From Allocoprobacillus sp002160865 (GTDB taxonomy: Bacteria; Bacillota_I; Bacilli_A; Erysipelotrichales; Coprobacillaceae), in assembly GCF_042850985.1 (NCBI RefSeq), contig NZ_AP031415.1, positions 2,597,127 to 2,661,126 of the forward strand: 64,000 nt of DNA, given 5' to 3'. The translations under genes and the position numbers were made by a program. Shown piece by piece: positions 35,061-43,580 of this stretch; position 1 is the first letter of the stretch; each line of letters opens with the position of its first letter. The notes below the pieces were generated by a model. It had not been told where the DNA came from, did no database searches, and saw nothing but the letters and a program-made list of their open reading frames with translations.

Positions 35061-35132
35061 ATACTGTATATATCTTACATATACAGTATATAAGATTATC
35101 ACCATACTGTCAATACTGTTTATATACAGTAT
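35061..35132 (-). promoter_or_regulatory. promoter with two palindromic GntR operators
   Basis: Minus-strand TTGACA (35113-35108), 17-bp spacer, TATACT (35090-35085). Operator 1 spans 35061-35089 (ATACTGTAT...ATACAGTAT); operator 2 is the 20-bp ATACTGT-N6-ACAGTAT at 35113-35132, abutting the -35. A further half-site CATACTGT overlaps the -35. The sites share the half-sequence ATACTGT and flank both promoter elements, an arrangement suited to repression by the dimeric GntR. Confidence 0.8.
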
Positions 35133-35137
35133 AACAA

Positions 35138-35161
35138 AAAAACCATTCAGTAATGAATGGT
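35138..35161 (-). terminator. terminator of the flavoprotein gene
   Basis: ACCATTCA / TGAATGGT-type stem (35142-35161) followed on the minus strand by TTTTTTTG. Confidence 0.7.
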
Positions 35162-35165
35162 CTGA

Positions 35166-35786
35166 TTATCGAATAAAATTTGTTCTATGAAATTTTTCTT
35201 TTTCTGGTAATCCATATTTTTCTTTTCCATCATAAATACTCTTTAATAAAAATGACATATTTCTTGCGAGAACACGCATTGTTTGTAATCCTTCTTCATC
35301 TTGTAAAACTTCTCCCTGTTCCCTTCCATGAATCGCATTCCAATATTGTGTAGAAGCAATCGGCATTCCAGATATTGCAAAGAATTTGTTGATTTCATCA
35401 TAAGTTGATGAAATACCACCACGTCTTGCAACAACAACACTTGCTCCTACTTTCATTGTTTTATCAAAAGATGTACTATAAAACAATCTTGTTAGAAATG
35501 ATATCAATGTTGAATTAGCAGAACCATAATAAACAGGAGTTCCTACAACGAATCCATCACATTGTTCAAATTTCGGAGCTACTTGATTGACAAGATCATC
35601 AAAAACACATTGATTCTTTCCTTTTTTACACGTCATACATGCTATACAACCTCTAATATCTTGATGACCAACATGAATAATCTCTGTATCAATACCTTCT
35701 TTTTCAAATATCTTAACCATTTCATCCAGAGCTATTCTTGTATTACCTTTTACATGTGGACTTCCATTAATCATTAATACTTTCAT
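35166..35786 (-). CDS. flavodoxin-like iron-sulfur flavoprotein / NADPH-dependent FMN reductase family
   Basis: 206 residues. The FMN phosphate loop is GSPHVKGNTRIAL near residue 7; the cysteine cluster C-x2-C-x2-C-x6-C (RGCIACMTCKKGKNQC) near 46-58 matches the Isf subgroup, which binds 4Fe-4S. GTPVYYGSANSTLISFLTR is the second flavin loop. Likely a redox carrier or quinone/nitro reductase; partner unknown. ATG 35786 chosen for spacing from GGAGGAG. Confidence 0.85.
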   Translation of the reverse strand: MKVLMINGSPHVKGNTRIALDEMVKIFEKEGIDTEIIHVGHQDIRGCIACMTCKKGKNQCVFDDLVNQVAPKFEQCDGFVVGTPVYYGSANSTLISFLTRLFYSTSFDKTMKVGASVVVARRGGISSTYDEINKFFAISGMPIASTQYWNAIHGREQGEVLQDEEGLQTMRVLARNMSFLLKSIYDGKEKYGLPEKEKFHRTNFIR

Positions 35787-35876
35787 TTTCAAATCTCCTC
35801 CTCATTATTATTTTATATAATCAAACATAAAAAGTACAATATCAATATCACATACCACTATAATCAAAACGAATAG

Positions 35877-35912
35877 CAAAAAAAGCCTCAATGTTAAATC
35901 ATCAAAGCTTTC
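35877..35912 (-). terminator. terminator of the leucyl aminopeptidase gene
   Basis: Minus-strand AAGCTTTGATG / CATTGAGGCTT stem (with G-U pairs) followed by TTTTTTT. Confidence 0.6.
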
Positions 35913-35922
35913 TCTACTTTAT

Positions 35923-37296
35923 TTATTTCATCACTTCAACAACACTACGAATCATAGCACCTGTTGCTCCAGTACCATCCTGGTCAGCAGTTCCTGCAAT
36001 ATCCAAATGAATCCATTGCGTATCTTTTTCAACAAATGATTCTAAGAAATTTGCTGCAATGCTTGCCCCAGCACCAGGTTTTCCAGCTGAATTTTTAAGA
36101 TCTGCACTATTTGATTTCAATTTATCAAGATATGCCTGATCCAATGGTAAACGCCATCCCTTTTCATCAGCTGCTTTCATAGCTTGTTCAAATTCATGAT
36201 AATATTCATCATCATTGGCAAAAACTCCAGTATAAGCATCTCCTAATGCTGTGACACATGCTCCAGTCAAAGTCGCAAGATCAATAAGTTTCTTTGCACC
36301 TAATTGTTGTGCATAAGTCAACGCATCACATAAGATTAAACGTCCTTCAGCATCAGTGCTTACAATTTCTACTGTTTTTCCAGATAATGTTGTGATGACA
36401 TCCTGTGGTTTATATGCCTTTCCACTGACAAGATTCTCAGTGACTGGTACAATTCCATACACATTTGTCTTCGCTTGACTTCTTGCCAGTATCTGCATGA
36501 TTCCTAGCACATCTGCTCCTCCACACATGTCATATTTCATTCCATAGCTATTTCCTTTAAGATTATATCCTCCCGAGTCAAATGTCAGCCCTTTTCCTAT
36601 CACTGCCTTATATGCATTGTCACCATCTCCATTATGCTTAAGAACAATCATATATGCAGGAATATCACTTCCCTGATTGACTGATAGGATTCCTCCTGCT
36701 TTCATATCTTCTAGCTGTGCCTTATCAAGAATGGTACATTCCATACCATAATCTTTAGCCAACTGAATGGATTCCTTGACCATTTCATCTGGTGTCATTA
36801 GATTAGATGGTGTATCAGCCAGTCTTCTGGCATAGTTGATACCTTCGCCATAGATAATAGCTTCATTGATTTCATCTTGAACATCTACTGATGCAAGAAC
36901 ATCCATATCCATGATAGGTTTCGCATCATGTCCGATCTTTCTTTCTTCATATTGAGCTAAGATATGTGATTCTAACCAGACTCTTACCAATGTTGATTGA
37001 TTGTCTAGATGATTCACAACAAGCTGTACAGGTTGCTTGATATCTTTGGATACAGTAGTAGCTATCTTTCTAAGCTTGTCTGTTGTGATTTCATTTTGTT
37101 TTCCCAGACCTACAAAGAGAATATAAGAGAAAGGATATTTTCCAAAAGTATGAATCTGAGTGATTTTAGAAAAGTCCTTATCAATATCTTGAGTAATATC
37201 ATATCCTAGTGTATCAATGATATCCTGGCATACAGATTGTTCTTGATATATAGGATAAATCATAATGTTATTGTTGAATTGTTTGATTTGTTGCAT
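35923..37296 (-). CDS. M17 leucyl aminopeptidase
   Basis: 457 residues. Metal-binding and catalytic motifs: VIGKGLTFDSGGYNLK near residue 240, DMCGGADVLG, STDAEGRLILCDAL near 325 (the family NTDAEGRL with Ser first), LATLTGACVTALG and a C-terminal DIAGTA. The N-terminal macro-like domain is short. It releases N-terminal amino acids in the cytosol. Codon choice looks somewhat less AT-biased than in neighbours (visual impression only). RBS AGGAGGTT. Confidence 0.93.
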   Translation of the reverse strand: MQQIKQFNNNIMIYPIYQEQSVCQDIIDTLGYDITQDIDKDFSKITQIHTFGKYPFSYILFVGLGKQNEITTDKLRKIATTVSKDIKQPVQLVVNHLDNQSTLVRVWLESHILAQYEERKIGHDAKPIMDMDVLASVDVQDEINEAIIYGEGINYARRLADTPSNLMTPDEMVKESIQLAKDYGMECTILDKAQLEDMKAGGILSVNQGSDIPAYMIVLKHNGDGDNAYKAVIGKGLTFDSGGYNLKGNSYGMKYDMCGGADVLGIMQILARSQAKTNVYGIVPVTENLVSGKAYKPQDVITTLSGKTVEIVSTDAEGRLILCDALTYAQQLGAKKLIDLATLTGACVTALGDAYTGVFANDDEYYHEFEQAMKAADEKGWRLPLDQAYLDKLKSNSADLKNSAGKPGAGASIAANFLESFVEKDTQWIHLDIAGTADQDGTGATGAMIRSVVEVMK

Positions 37297-37386
37297 AATT
37301 TAAACCTCCTTATGACATCTATTTTAACACTTTTATTGTCTTAATAGCAATTGTTTAACATACAACTCTTATTTCTTAAAGAAAAA

Positions 37387-37405
37387 AGCCTTTTGTAGGC
37401 TCTTT
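37387..37405 (-). terminator. terminator of small secreted-protein copy 1
   Basis: AGCCT / AGGCT stem with 5-nt loop followed on the minus strand by TTTTTTC. Its sequence is outside the duplicated segment, so copy 2 lacks it. Confidence 0.6.
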
Positions 37406-37777
37406 TCAAAATAACCAATCCCATATTAAAGATTTGCTTTTTAAATCTTTTGTTGTTTCACAATAATTAACTTTTAAATCACCAGTTAAACTTTTTCCTA
37501 ATCCATCACCTAATATAATGGTATAGACACCTTGTTTAAAAGTTGCATGATAATCATCTTGATGATCAGCTAAAGCCTGATCTGGATTATCAACACCTTT
37601 GACCCATTCTTTATAATCTATAAGTAATTCATTTTTTATTTCATACATTTCATTAATATCTTCTTGTTTATAACTATTTGAAATAATTTTATATTTAGGA
37701 TTTTGACTTTTTGCTTCAACACTAACACATAACATGCAGACAAGAATAATAAAAATAAGCTTTTTTAGATTGTTCAT
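37406..37777 (-). CDS. small secreted protein, copy 1 of a duplicated gene
   Basis: 123 residues: signal peptide (LKKLIFIILVCMLCVSVEA, cleavage probably near 22) then a mature about 100-residue domain with VDNPDQALADHQDDYHATFK and YTIILGDGLGKSLTGDLKV. I recognise no family. Differs from copy 2 (39518-39889) by one silent base in the coding part. Its RBS (GAGGTG) and ATG lie inside a 17-bp hairpin (37769-37808), implying controlled translation. It sits downstream of a broken AAA/DUF4143 gene. Confidence 0.75.
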   Translation of the reverse strand: MNNLKKLIFIILVCMLCVSVEAKSQNPKYKIISNSYKQEDINEMYEIKNELLIDYKEWVKGVDNPDQALADHQDDYHATFKQGVYTIILGDGLGKSLTGDLKVNYCETTKDLKSKSLIWDWLF

Positions 37778-37805
37778 AATTTCACCTCATAGTGGAATTA
37801 TGAAC
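37408..37805. repeat. direct repeat copy 1 (gene plus 5' leader)
   Basis: About 398 bp, nearly identical to 39520-39922: one substitution in the coding region and a small replacement between the start codon and RBS. The pair is in direct orientation, about 1.7 kb apart, flanking the interrupted AAA ATPase. Confidence 0.95.
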
Positions 37806-37808
37806 AAT
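37769..37808 (-). promoter_or_regulatory. hairpin sequestering RBS and start codon of copy 1
   Basis: ATTGTTCATAATT and AATTATGAACAAT form a perfect 13-bp inverted repeat, extended by four more pairs (one G-U) to a 17-bp stem with a 6-nt loop. On the mRNA the 3' arm holds the ATG and part of the GAGGTG. It may instead be a DNA operator. In copy 2 the outer TGTTCATA/TATGAACA and inner CAC/GTG pairing persist despite the sequence change. Confidence 0.7.
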
Positions 37809-37887
37809 ACTTTTTTATTTTATACATTATTATTAATAAATTCTCATATATATCTCATATAAATCACTGATAACAAGTTTATTTTTC

Positions 37888-39195
37888 TTATTCAATTAAC
37901 CAATCCATTATGTTATATAATTTTATACCATTATATGACATAGTTTCATTATCTAAGGATAAAATAATTTTTTCATAATTATCGTTGACTTTTTCTAGTG
38001 GAGTTAATTCTCTTTTACGGACTGATTCACTTATCATTGATTCAGTAACTTGCACATACAATTTTTCATCAGCTTTAGTCGCAATAAAATCTATTTCTAA
38101 CTGATTGATCTTTCCAACCGCAATATCATATCCTCGTTTTAACAATTCAAAATAAACAATGTTTTCTAATACATGTCCTGTATCTCTATTTCTATATCCT
38201 AACAAATAATTTCTTAATCCTATATCAACAATATAAAATTTTCCTAAGGTACGTAAATATTCTTTTCCCTTTATATCAAACCTCTTAATTTCATAGAAAA
38301 AATAAGCTTCTAATAAAGCATTAACATAAGCTTGAACAGTATGATGACTTGGTTTGGTTTTTCTTTCCTTTTCCAATAATCCCTCATCCATAAGAACATT
38401 TCCAATTTTTGAAATAGATATATTACTACCAATATTATCTGCAAGAAACATAATAATTTTTCTAAGTAAAACTGAATCAGTTATTTTTCTTTGACTTTTT
38501 AAAGTTTCTCTTTCTAAAATATCTCTCACTATAACCGTTGAATAAATGCCATCCAATAATGTTAAAACTCTTTCTTGTTCTAACCCTACATCAGCAATTC
38601 CTGGCATACCACCATATCGCATATAAGCTTGAAATAGTTCATTTAATTCATATCTATCTCCTTTTGAATCATAAACATATCTTTTTTTATTTCCTAAGGC
38701 GTTGATTGTTTCCTTTATTGTAAAACCATGAAAATCAATAAATTCTTGAAAAGACAGTGGTAACATTTTGATTTCTACATATCTTCCAGATAAATAAGTA
38801 GAGTATTGTGACGACAATAAATAGGCATTTCAACCTGTAATATAAATATCACAATTAAAGTCAACACGAAAAGAATTAACAACATCTTCCCATCCAGTAA
38901 TTCTTTGAAGTTCATCAAAAAAAAGATACATTTTTTGATGAGGTATAATCAATTGTGAAACATGATGATAAAAATCATCAGCATTCATTTTTCTATATAC
39001 ATATGATTCAAAATTCATCTCTATAATTTGTTCTTCATGAACACCAGATTCTAATAAATAATTCACCATAAGCTTTAAAAGACTCGATTTCCCACAACGA
39101 CGTATTCCTGTCACAACTTTAATAGGTTCTGTATCTTGAAACACTTTTAACTTATTTAAATACAAATCTCTATTTTTTAAATCATATTTTTTCAT
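37888..39195 (-). pseudogene. AAA ATPase with DUF4143 (ATP-binding/nuclease-like), interrupted by one in-frame TGA
   Basis: The frame runs 435 codons with a single TGA at 38832-38830. N-terminal part: Walker A VTGIRRCGKSSLLKL near residue 29, Walker B MYLFFDELQRITGWE near 97, sensor CDIYITG just before the stop. C-terminal part: NAYLLSSQYSTYLSGRYVEI, then the DUF4143 domain (LQAYMRYGGMPGI, VQAYVNALLEAYFFYEIKRF, VLENIVYFELLKRGYDI, EIDFIATKADEKLYVQV). In relatives the residue at the TGA is normally Ser, so TCA to TGA fits a point mutation. Start ATG 39195 follows GGAGGAG. The family is abundant in gut bacteria and poorly understood. Confidence 0.88.
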
Positions 39196-39221
39196 AGAAT
39201 CTCCTCCATTAAGCATATTAT

Positions 39222-39254
39222 AGCAAAAACTTTTTATTTTATAAAGTTTTTGCT
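39222..39254 (-). promoter_or_regulatory. perfect inverted repeat overlapping the AAA/DUF4143 promoter
   Basis: AGCAAAAACTTT (39222-39233) and AAAGTTTTTGCT (39243-39254), 12-bp arms, 9-bp spacer. A minus-strand TATAAT begins inside the promoter-proximal arm end, with TTTATA 17 bp upstream. It may be an operator or leader hairpin. The remaining 39255-39517 gap shows no gene. Confidence 0.55.
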
Positions 39255-39517
39255 GTTGAGTGCAAAAAATTATATATTTATTTTTTTGCTATAGATTTAT
39301 TTATAATTATTATAATGAGGAATATCTATAAATATTGTCATTTTATGTCAAGTATACAATATTTTAATAGAATAATGACTGAAGGTACTATTACTGATTC
39401 TAAAGTTTATATCATGCGTGGCACACGATAAAAATGGCAATGAGTAATCATTGTTCTTATACATGATAAAATAAATATATAATCATATCACCACTTTATT
39501 CAAATAACTCAATAGAT

Positions 39518-39889
39518 TTAAAACAACCAATCCCATATTAAAGATTTGCTTTTTAAATCTTTTGTTGTTTCACAATAATTAACCTTTAAATCACCAGTTA
39601 AACTTTTTCCTAATCCATCACCTAATATAATGGTATAGACACCTTGTTTAAAAGTTGCATGATAATCATCTTGATGATCAGCTAAAGCCTGATCTGGATT
39701 ATCAACACCTTTGACCCATTCTTTATAATCTATAAGTAATTCATTTTTTATTTCATACATTTCATTAATATCTTCTTGTTTATAACTATTTGAAATAATT
39801 TTATATTTAGGATTTTGACTTTTTGCTTCAACACTAACACATAACATGCAGACAAGAATAATAAAAATAAGCTTTTTTAGATTGTTCAT
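39518..39889 (-). CDS. small secreted protein, copy 2 of a duplicated gene
   Basis: Same 123-residue product as copy 1, with identical signal peptide and mature sequence. ATG 39889 follows GAGGTG by nine bases, the leader here reading GATAAACAAT in place of the shorter copy 1 spacing. Located between the YczE-like gene (same strand, upstream) and the AAA/DUF4143 gene. No terminator hairpin was seen directly after it. Two intact copies surviving with only a silent difference points to a recent duplication or gene conversion. Confidence 0.75.
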   Translation of the reverse strand: MNNLKKLIFIILVCMLCVSVEAKSQNPKYKIISNSYKQEDINEMYEIKNELLIDYKEWVKGVDNPDQALADHQDDYHATFKQGVYTIILGDGLGKSLTGDLKVNYCETTKDLKSKSLIWDWLF

Positions 39890-39922
39890 ATTGTTTATCA
39901 CCTCATAGTGGAATTATGAACA
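39520..39922. repeat. direct repeat copy 2
   Basis: About 403 bp matching 37408-37805. The match ends inside the sequence GGAATTATGAACA on one side and at AAAAyAACCAATCCC on the other; beyond these points the flanks are unrelated. No target-site duplication or terminal inverted repeat is visible. Confidence 0.95.
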
Positions 39923-39934
39923 TATTTAAAAACT

Positions 39935-40552
39935 TTATACCTCAATAAATAATCTTTTTTGAAGAAGATATTGCCAGACTTTAATAAGCCTACCAATCAT
40001 AACTGCTGAAATGATAGTTCCTATACCTATTCCCATAATAGGATTATGTGTTATCCAACTTAAAACAAGTGAACATAAAATCATAGAAATATCAAACATA
40101 TTTTTGACATTATAGAAAGGATAATGGAAAACTTCACTTATCGTTTTGACAATGCCATCTCCTGGATTTAATACAAAGTTTGTTTCACTTGTCAAATAAA
40201 CTCCTAAAGAAATACAAAGTAAAGCGACACATAATAATAACAGTGAATGTATAAAAGATGATGGTGTAATATGAATGATATAATCATAAAAGTCATTAAG
40301 ATAACCAAATACAAAAGATAGCGGTATTTCTAAAAGGTATTCCTTAGTTATTTTCTTTGATAATAAACATTGTATTCCAACAAACACTATATACCAGATA
40401 ATAGAGGCTGTTCCTAATGATATGTGAAATATTTGACTTGTTGTATAAATGGAACTTGATAAAGCAGCAACTCCCAGTCCTGTAGAAATATTCAATACAA
40501 TTCCTAATGCTAAAAAATTTAAACCAATAATATAAATAATGATTTTTTTCAT
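39935..40552 (-). CDS. YczE/YyaS/YitT-like integral membrane protein
   Basis: 205 residues, five to six TM segments, with the family features GIVLNISTGLGVAALSSS and FVLNPGDGIVKTISE. Members of this group are uncharacterised; several are controlled by an adjacent divergent regulator, as here with the LysR-type gene 106 bp away. RBS AAGGAGTT. Confidence 0.8.
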   Translation of the reverse strand: MKKIIIYIIGLNFLALGIVLNISTGLGVAALSSSIYTTSQIFHISLGTASIIWYIVFVGIQCLLSKKITKEYLLEIPLSFVFGYLNDFYDYIIHITPSSFIHSLLLLCVALLCISLGVYLTSETNFVLNPGDGIVKTISEVFHYPFYNVKNMFDISMILCSLVLSWITHNPIMGIGIGTIISAVMIGRLIKVWQYLLQKRLFIEV

Positions 40553-40626
40553 AATCTAACTCCTTCAATTTATACTTATTTTAATCAATTTATCATAATT
40601 GTCTAATATAAAAATGATATGATATA

Positions 40627-40641
40627 ATAACTAAAAGTTAT
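40627..40641. promoter_or_regulatory. candidate LysR operator in divergent promoter
   Basis: ATAACT-AAA-AGTTAT, a 15-bp perfect inverted repeat, 18 bp before the LysR start codon and 75 bp from the YczE-like start. Dyad symmetry of this size is typical of LysR-type binding sites; not proven. Confidence 0.5.
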
Positions 40642-40658
40642 AATAAAGGAGTTTTTCT

Positions 40659-41519
40659 ATGAATATTCAACAATTAAAATGCTTTGTCGAAGTTTCTAAA
40701 ACTTTAAACTTTACAAAAGCCAGTCAAAATCTATTTATTTCTCAAACAGCCGTTAGTAATCATATTAAACATTTAGAAAAAACACTTGGTTTTCAGTTAT
40801 TTATAAGAAACAAAAAGAATGTGCAGTTAACTCAGCAAGGAGAAATCTTTTTAAAAAGTGCTCTTAAAGTCTTAGAAGCAAATCAAGAATGTTATCAAAC
40901 AATTCAATATTTACATCATGAAAATTTTGGTCAATTAAAAATTGGATATTTAAAAGGTATTGAACATTGTATTATGATTAAAAATATTCAAAACTTTTAC
41001 CAATACAATAAACATATGGATATTCAGCTTTATCGTGATTCTAGACAAGAAATTGAAGATTTGTTAAAAAATTATAAAGTTGATTGTGTATTTACGGCTA
41101 GACTTAATCATAATCATATTTCTTTTGAAGAACAATTTGACTATCTGCATATCTATTCTTATCCATTTGTTGTTGCTATGAGTAAAAATCACGTTTTATC
41201 TTCATATTCATCTTTAAACTATTTTGATATAAAAAATCAAACACATGTGATTATGGATACAAGTCATCCTGATTTTATAAGCCATGATTTAGATACTCTT
41301 TTCATGCATTTAGCTATTAGTCAAGATACGGCCATCTTAGCCCAATTTGTTGAAGATTATTATGCTTATCAAAAATATCTTTGCTTTTTGCCTTTAAAAG
41401 ACTTTTCTCAACAATTCCATATTTATCTGATTTGGCATAAAAATTCTCAAAATAAAAATTTAAATGCATTTTTACAAAGTATAAAAAAGAGAAAGAATAA
41501 TGCTTCTTCCTCTTATTGA
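40659..41519 (+). CDS. LysR-family transcriptional regulator
   Basis: 286 residues. N-terminal HTH MNIQQLKCFVEVSKTLNFTK, then ASQNLFISQTAVSNHIKHLE, and the linker helix; the C-terminal part is a periplasmic-binding-like effector domain. Divergent from the YczE-like gene, its likely target. Its end overlaps lysA tail-to-tail by 7 bp; regulation of lysA is not implied. Effector unknown. Confidence 0.92.
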   Translation: MNIQQLKCFVEVSKTLNFTKASQNLFISQTAVSNHIKHLEKTLGFQLFIRNKKNVQLTQQGEIFLKSALKVLEANQECYQTIQYLHHENFGQLKIGYLKGIEHCIMIKNIQNFYQYNKHMDIQLYRDSRQEIEDLLKNYKVDCVFTARLNHNHISFEEQFDYLHIYSYPFVVAMSKNHVLSSYSSLNYFDIKNQTHVIMDTSHPDFISHDLDTLFMHLAISQDTAILAQFVEDYYAYQKYLCFLPLKDFSQQFHIYLIWHKNSQNKNLNAFLQSIKKRKNNASSSY

Positions 41520-42823
41520 TAATCTTCTTGAACATCAAAAGCTACTAAATCATCAAAAGTCTGTCTTCTAATGACTAATTTACTTTTACCTTGATAAGTA
41601 AAGACAACTGCTGGTTTTGGTAGCTGATTGTAATTTGATGACATAGAATAATGATATGCACCAGTAGAAAATTGAGCAAATATATCTCCGGGTTCAGGAT
41701 AAGGTAACATAATTTCCTTAACGACAATATCTGCTGACTCACAAATCTTTCCAGCTACTGTTACCTTTGTATCACGACGTTCATAAGCTTTATTAACAAT
41801 AATACCATCATATTGTGCATCATATAAAGCCGTTCTAATATTATCTGTCATACCACCATCCACACTCATATAAGTACGGACATCTGGGATATCTTTTACA
41901 GAACCTACAGTATACAATGTAATACCAGCATTTCCTACAACATAACGTCCCGGTTCTACTAAAACCATTGGCATATCCCAACCACGTTTATCATATCCAT
42001 CTTTAATAATATTCATAATTTCAGATGTGATTGTTTCAAATTCTAGTGGTTCATCTTTTTTCGTATAGGCGATTCCATAACCACCACCGGCATTAATCAC
42101 TTTGACCATGACACCTAACTGATCATATATTTCATAAGCAAAACGAACAAATCTATGCATTGCACTAATATAAGCATATAAATCAAAAACCTGTGAACCA
42201 ATATGACAATGAATACCTTCAAATTCAATATGAGATGAATCTACAATTTGTTGAATCGCTTTTAAATAAATGCCGTTTCTGGCACTAAAGCCAAACTTTG
42301 TATCTTTGTGACCAGTTTGGATATAACCATGTCCCCCAGCCTTAATTTCTGGAACAACTCTTACTGTTGCATAAATTGTTTTATCATATTTTTTAGCATA
42401 CTTTTCAACAAGTTCAATTTCATAAAAGTTATCAATCACAAAATGATCAACATCATGAGCAATCGCATAATCTATTTCTGATGGAAGTTTATTATTTCCG
42501 TGGAAATAAATCTTATGTGGATCAAATCCTGCTTTTAAAGCAATAGAAATTTCTCCAGCACTGACACAATCAATACCAATACCAAATTCACTGGTAATAC
42601 GATAAATTTCTAAACAACTAAATGATTTAGAAGCAAATAGTGGTAAAACATGATCATATTTATCCAAGAACTTTGTTTTTAATTCGTTCAATTGATGTCT
42701 TATATGACCTTCACTCATCACATAAAGTGGTGTTCCATATTTTTTCACTAAATCCATTGCATCCACATCGTCTATATATAAGCTACGATCTCTTATTTGA
42801 GCAAATTGTGTTTGTAAAACCAT
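41513..42823 (-). CDS. lysA: diaminopimelate decarboxylase
   Basis: 436 residues, fold type III. The PLP Lys is in LPLFASKSFSCLEI near residue 66; other motifs: HGNNKLPSEIDYA, GIHCHIGSQVFD, INAGGGYGI, EPGRYVVGNAG and CESADI. It converts meso-DAP to L-lysine, the last pathway step. RBS AAAGGGGAA. Fourth gene of the lysine-riboswitch operon. Confidence 0.96.
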   Translation of the reverse strand: MVLQTQFAQIRDRSLYIDDVDAMDLVKKYGTPLYVMSEGHIRHQLNELKTKFLDKYDHVLPLFASKSFSCLEIYRITSEFGIGIDCVSAGEISIALKAGFDPHKIYFHGNNKLPSEIDYAIAHDVDHFVIDNFYEIELVEKYAKKYDKTIYATVRVVPEIKAGGHGYIQTGHKDTKFGFSARNGIYLKAIQQIVDSSHIEFEGIHCHIGSQVFDLYAYISAMHRFVRFAYEIYDQLGVMVKVINAGGGYGIAYTKKDEPLEFETITSEIMNIIKDGYDKRGWDMPMVLVEPGRYVVGNAGITLYTVGSVKDIPDVRTYMSVDGGMTDNIRTALYDAQYDGIIVNKAYERRDTKVTVAGKICESADIVVKEIMLPYPEPGDIFAQFSTGAYHYSMSSNYNQLPKPAVVFTYQGKSKLVIRRQTFDDLVAFDVQEDYQ

Positions 42824-42835
42824 TTTTATTCCCCT

Positions 42836-43579
42836 TTAATATAAATTCTTTAAACTAAATAACCCATTATCTTTATCTACAATCTTCAAACAGGCACTAA
42901 TCGCTCCTTGAACAAAAACTTCTTTTGATAAAGCTGTATGTTTCACTTCAATAATCTCATCATGCCCTGCAAATAAAACAGTGTGTTCCCCAAAGATTGT
43001 TCCTGCTCTTACTGATTGAATGCCTACTTCTTTCTTCTCACGTTTATGATGAACTGTTGAACGATCATAAACTTCTTTTGTTTCATTAATATCTTCATGA
43101 ATCACATCATATAAAAGTTTTGCGGTACCACTTGGAGCATCAATTTTTTGATTATGATGTTTTTCTATAATTTCAATATCATAATCATTATCATAAAATT
43201 CTTTAGCTACTTCTTTTACAATCTTTGTTAGCATTGATACACCAAAAGAAGTGTTGTATGATTGAAAAATAGGAATTTGAGAAGAAGCTTCTTCAATATG
43301 TAAAATTTGTTGTTGTGTATATCCAGTTGTTGCTAAAACGAGAGCACAATGATTTTTAACACCGAACTTTAAAATATCACTTAAATTATCCGGATGTGAA
43401 AAATCAATAATTGCATCAATCTTTTCATTGACTTCACTTAATGATGTATACATTTTTTCGTCAATTTTCGCATCAAAGACAGGTGAAACAACACCCACTA
43501 AATTCATTTGTGTGTTGTTTCTTACAGCTTGGGCAACTTTTTTACCCATTAAACCAAATCCATAAACTAATACATTCAT
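42836..43579 (-). CDS. dapB: 4-hydroxy-tetrahydrodipicolinate reductase
   Basis: 247 residues. N-terminal Rossmann motif VLVYGFGLMGKKVAQAV (GxGxMG), LATTGYTQQQ, the catalytic EIIEKHHNQKIDAPSGTA near 140-157 (His-His and Lys), and a C-terminal R-x-G. ATG 43579 lies two bases after dapA stops and follows AAGGG; a longer in-frame extension into dapA has no RBS. Confidence 0.95.
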   Translation of the reverse strand: MNVLVYGFGLMGKKVAQAVRNNTQMNLVGVVSPVFDAKIDEKMYTSLSEVNEKIDAIIDFSHPDNLSDILKFGVKNHCALVLATTGYTQQQILHIEEASSQIPIFQSYNTSFGVSMLTKIVKEVAKEFYDNDYDIEIIEKHHNQKIDAPSGTAKLLYDVIHEDINETKEVYDRSTVHHKREKKEVGIQSVRAGTIFGEHTVLFAGHDEIIEVKHTALSKEVFVQGAISACLKIVDKDNGLFSLKNLY

Positions 43580-43580
43580 T

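Noticed and set aside
38818..38832. TGA read as Trp or selenocysteine in the AAA/DUF4143 gene
   Set aside because: Other genes here end in TGA, the expected residue is Ser, and no SECIS-like structure is evident.
37408..39922. Composite transposon or IS flanked by direct repeats
   Set aside because: The repeats encode a secreted protein, not a transposase; no terminal inverted repeats or target duplications were seen.
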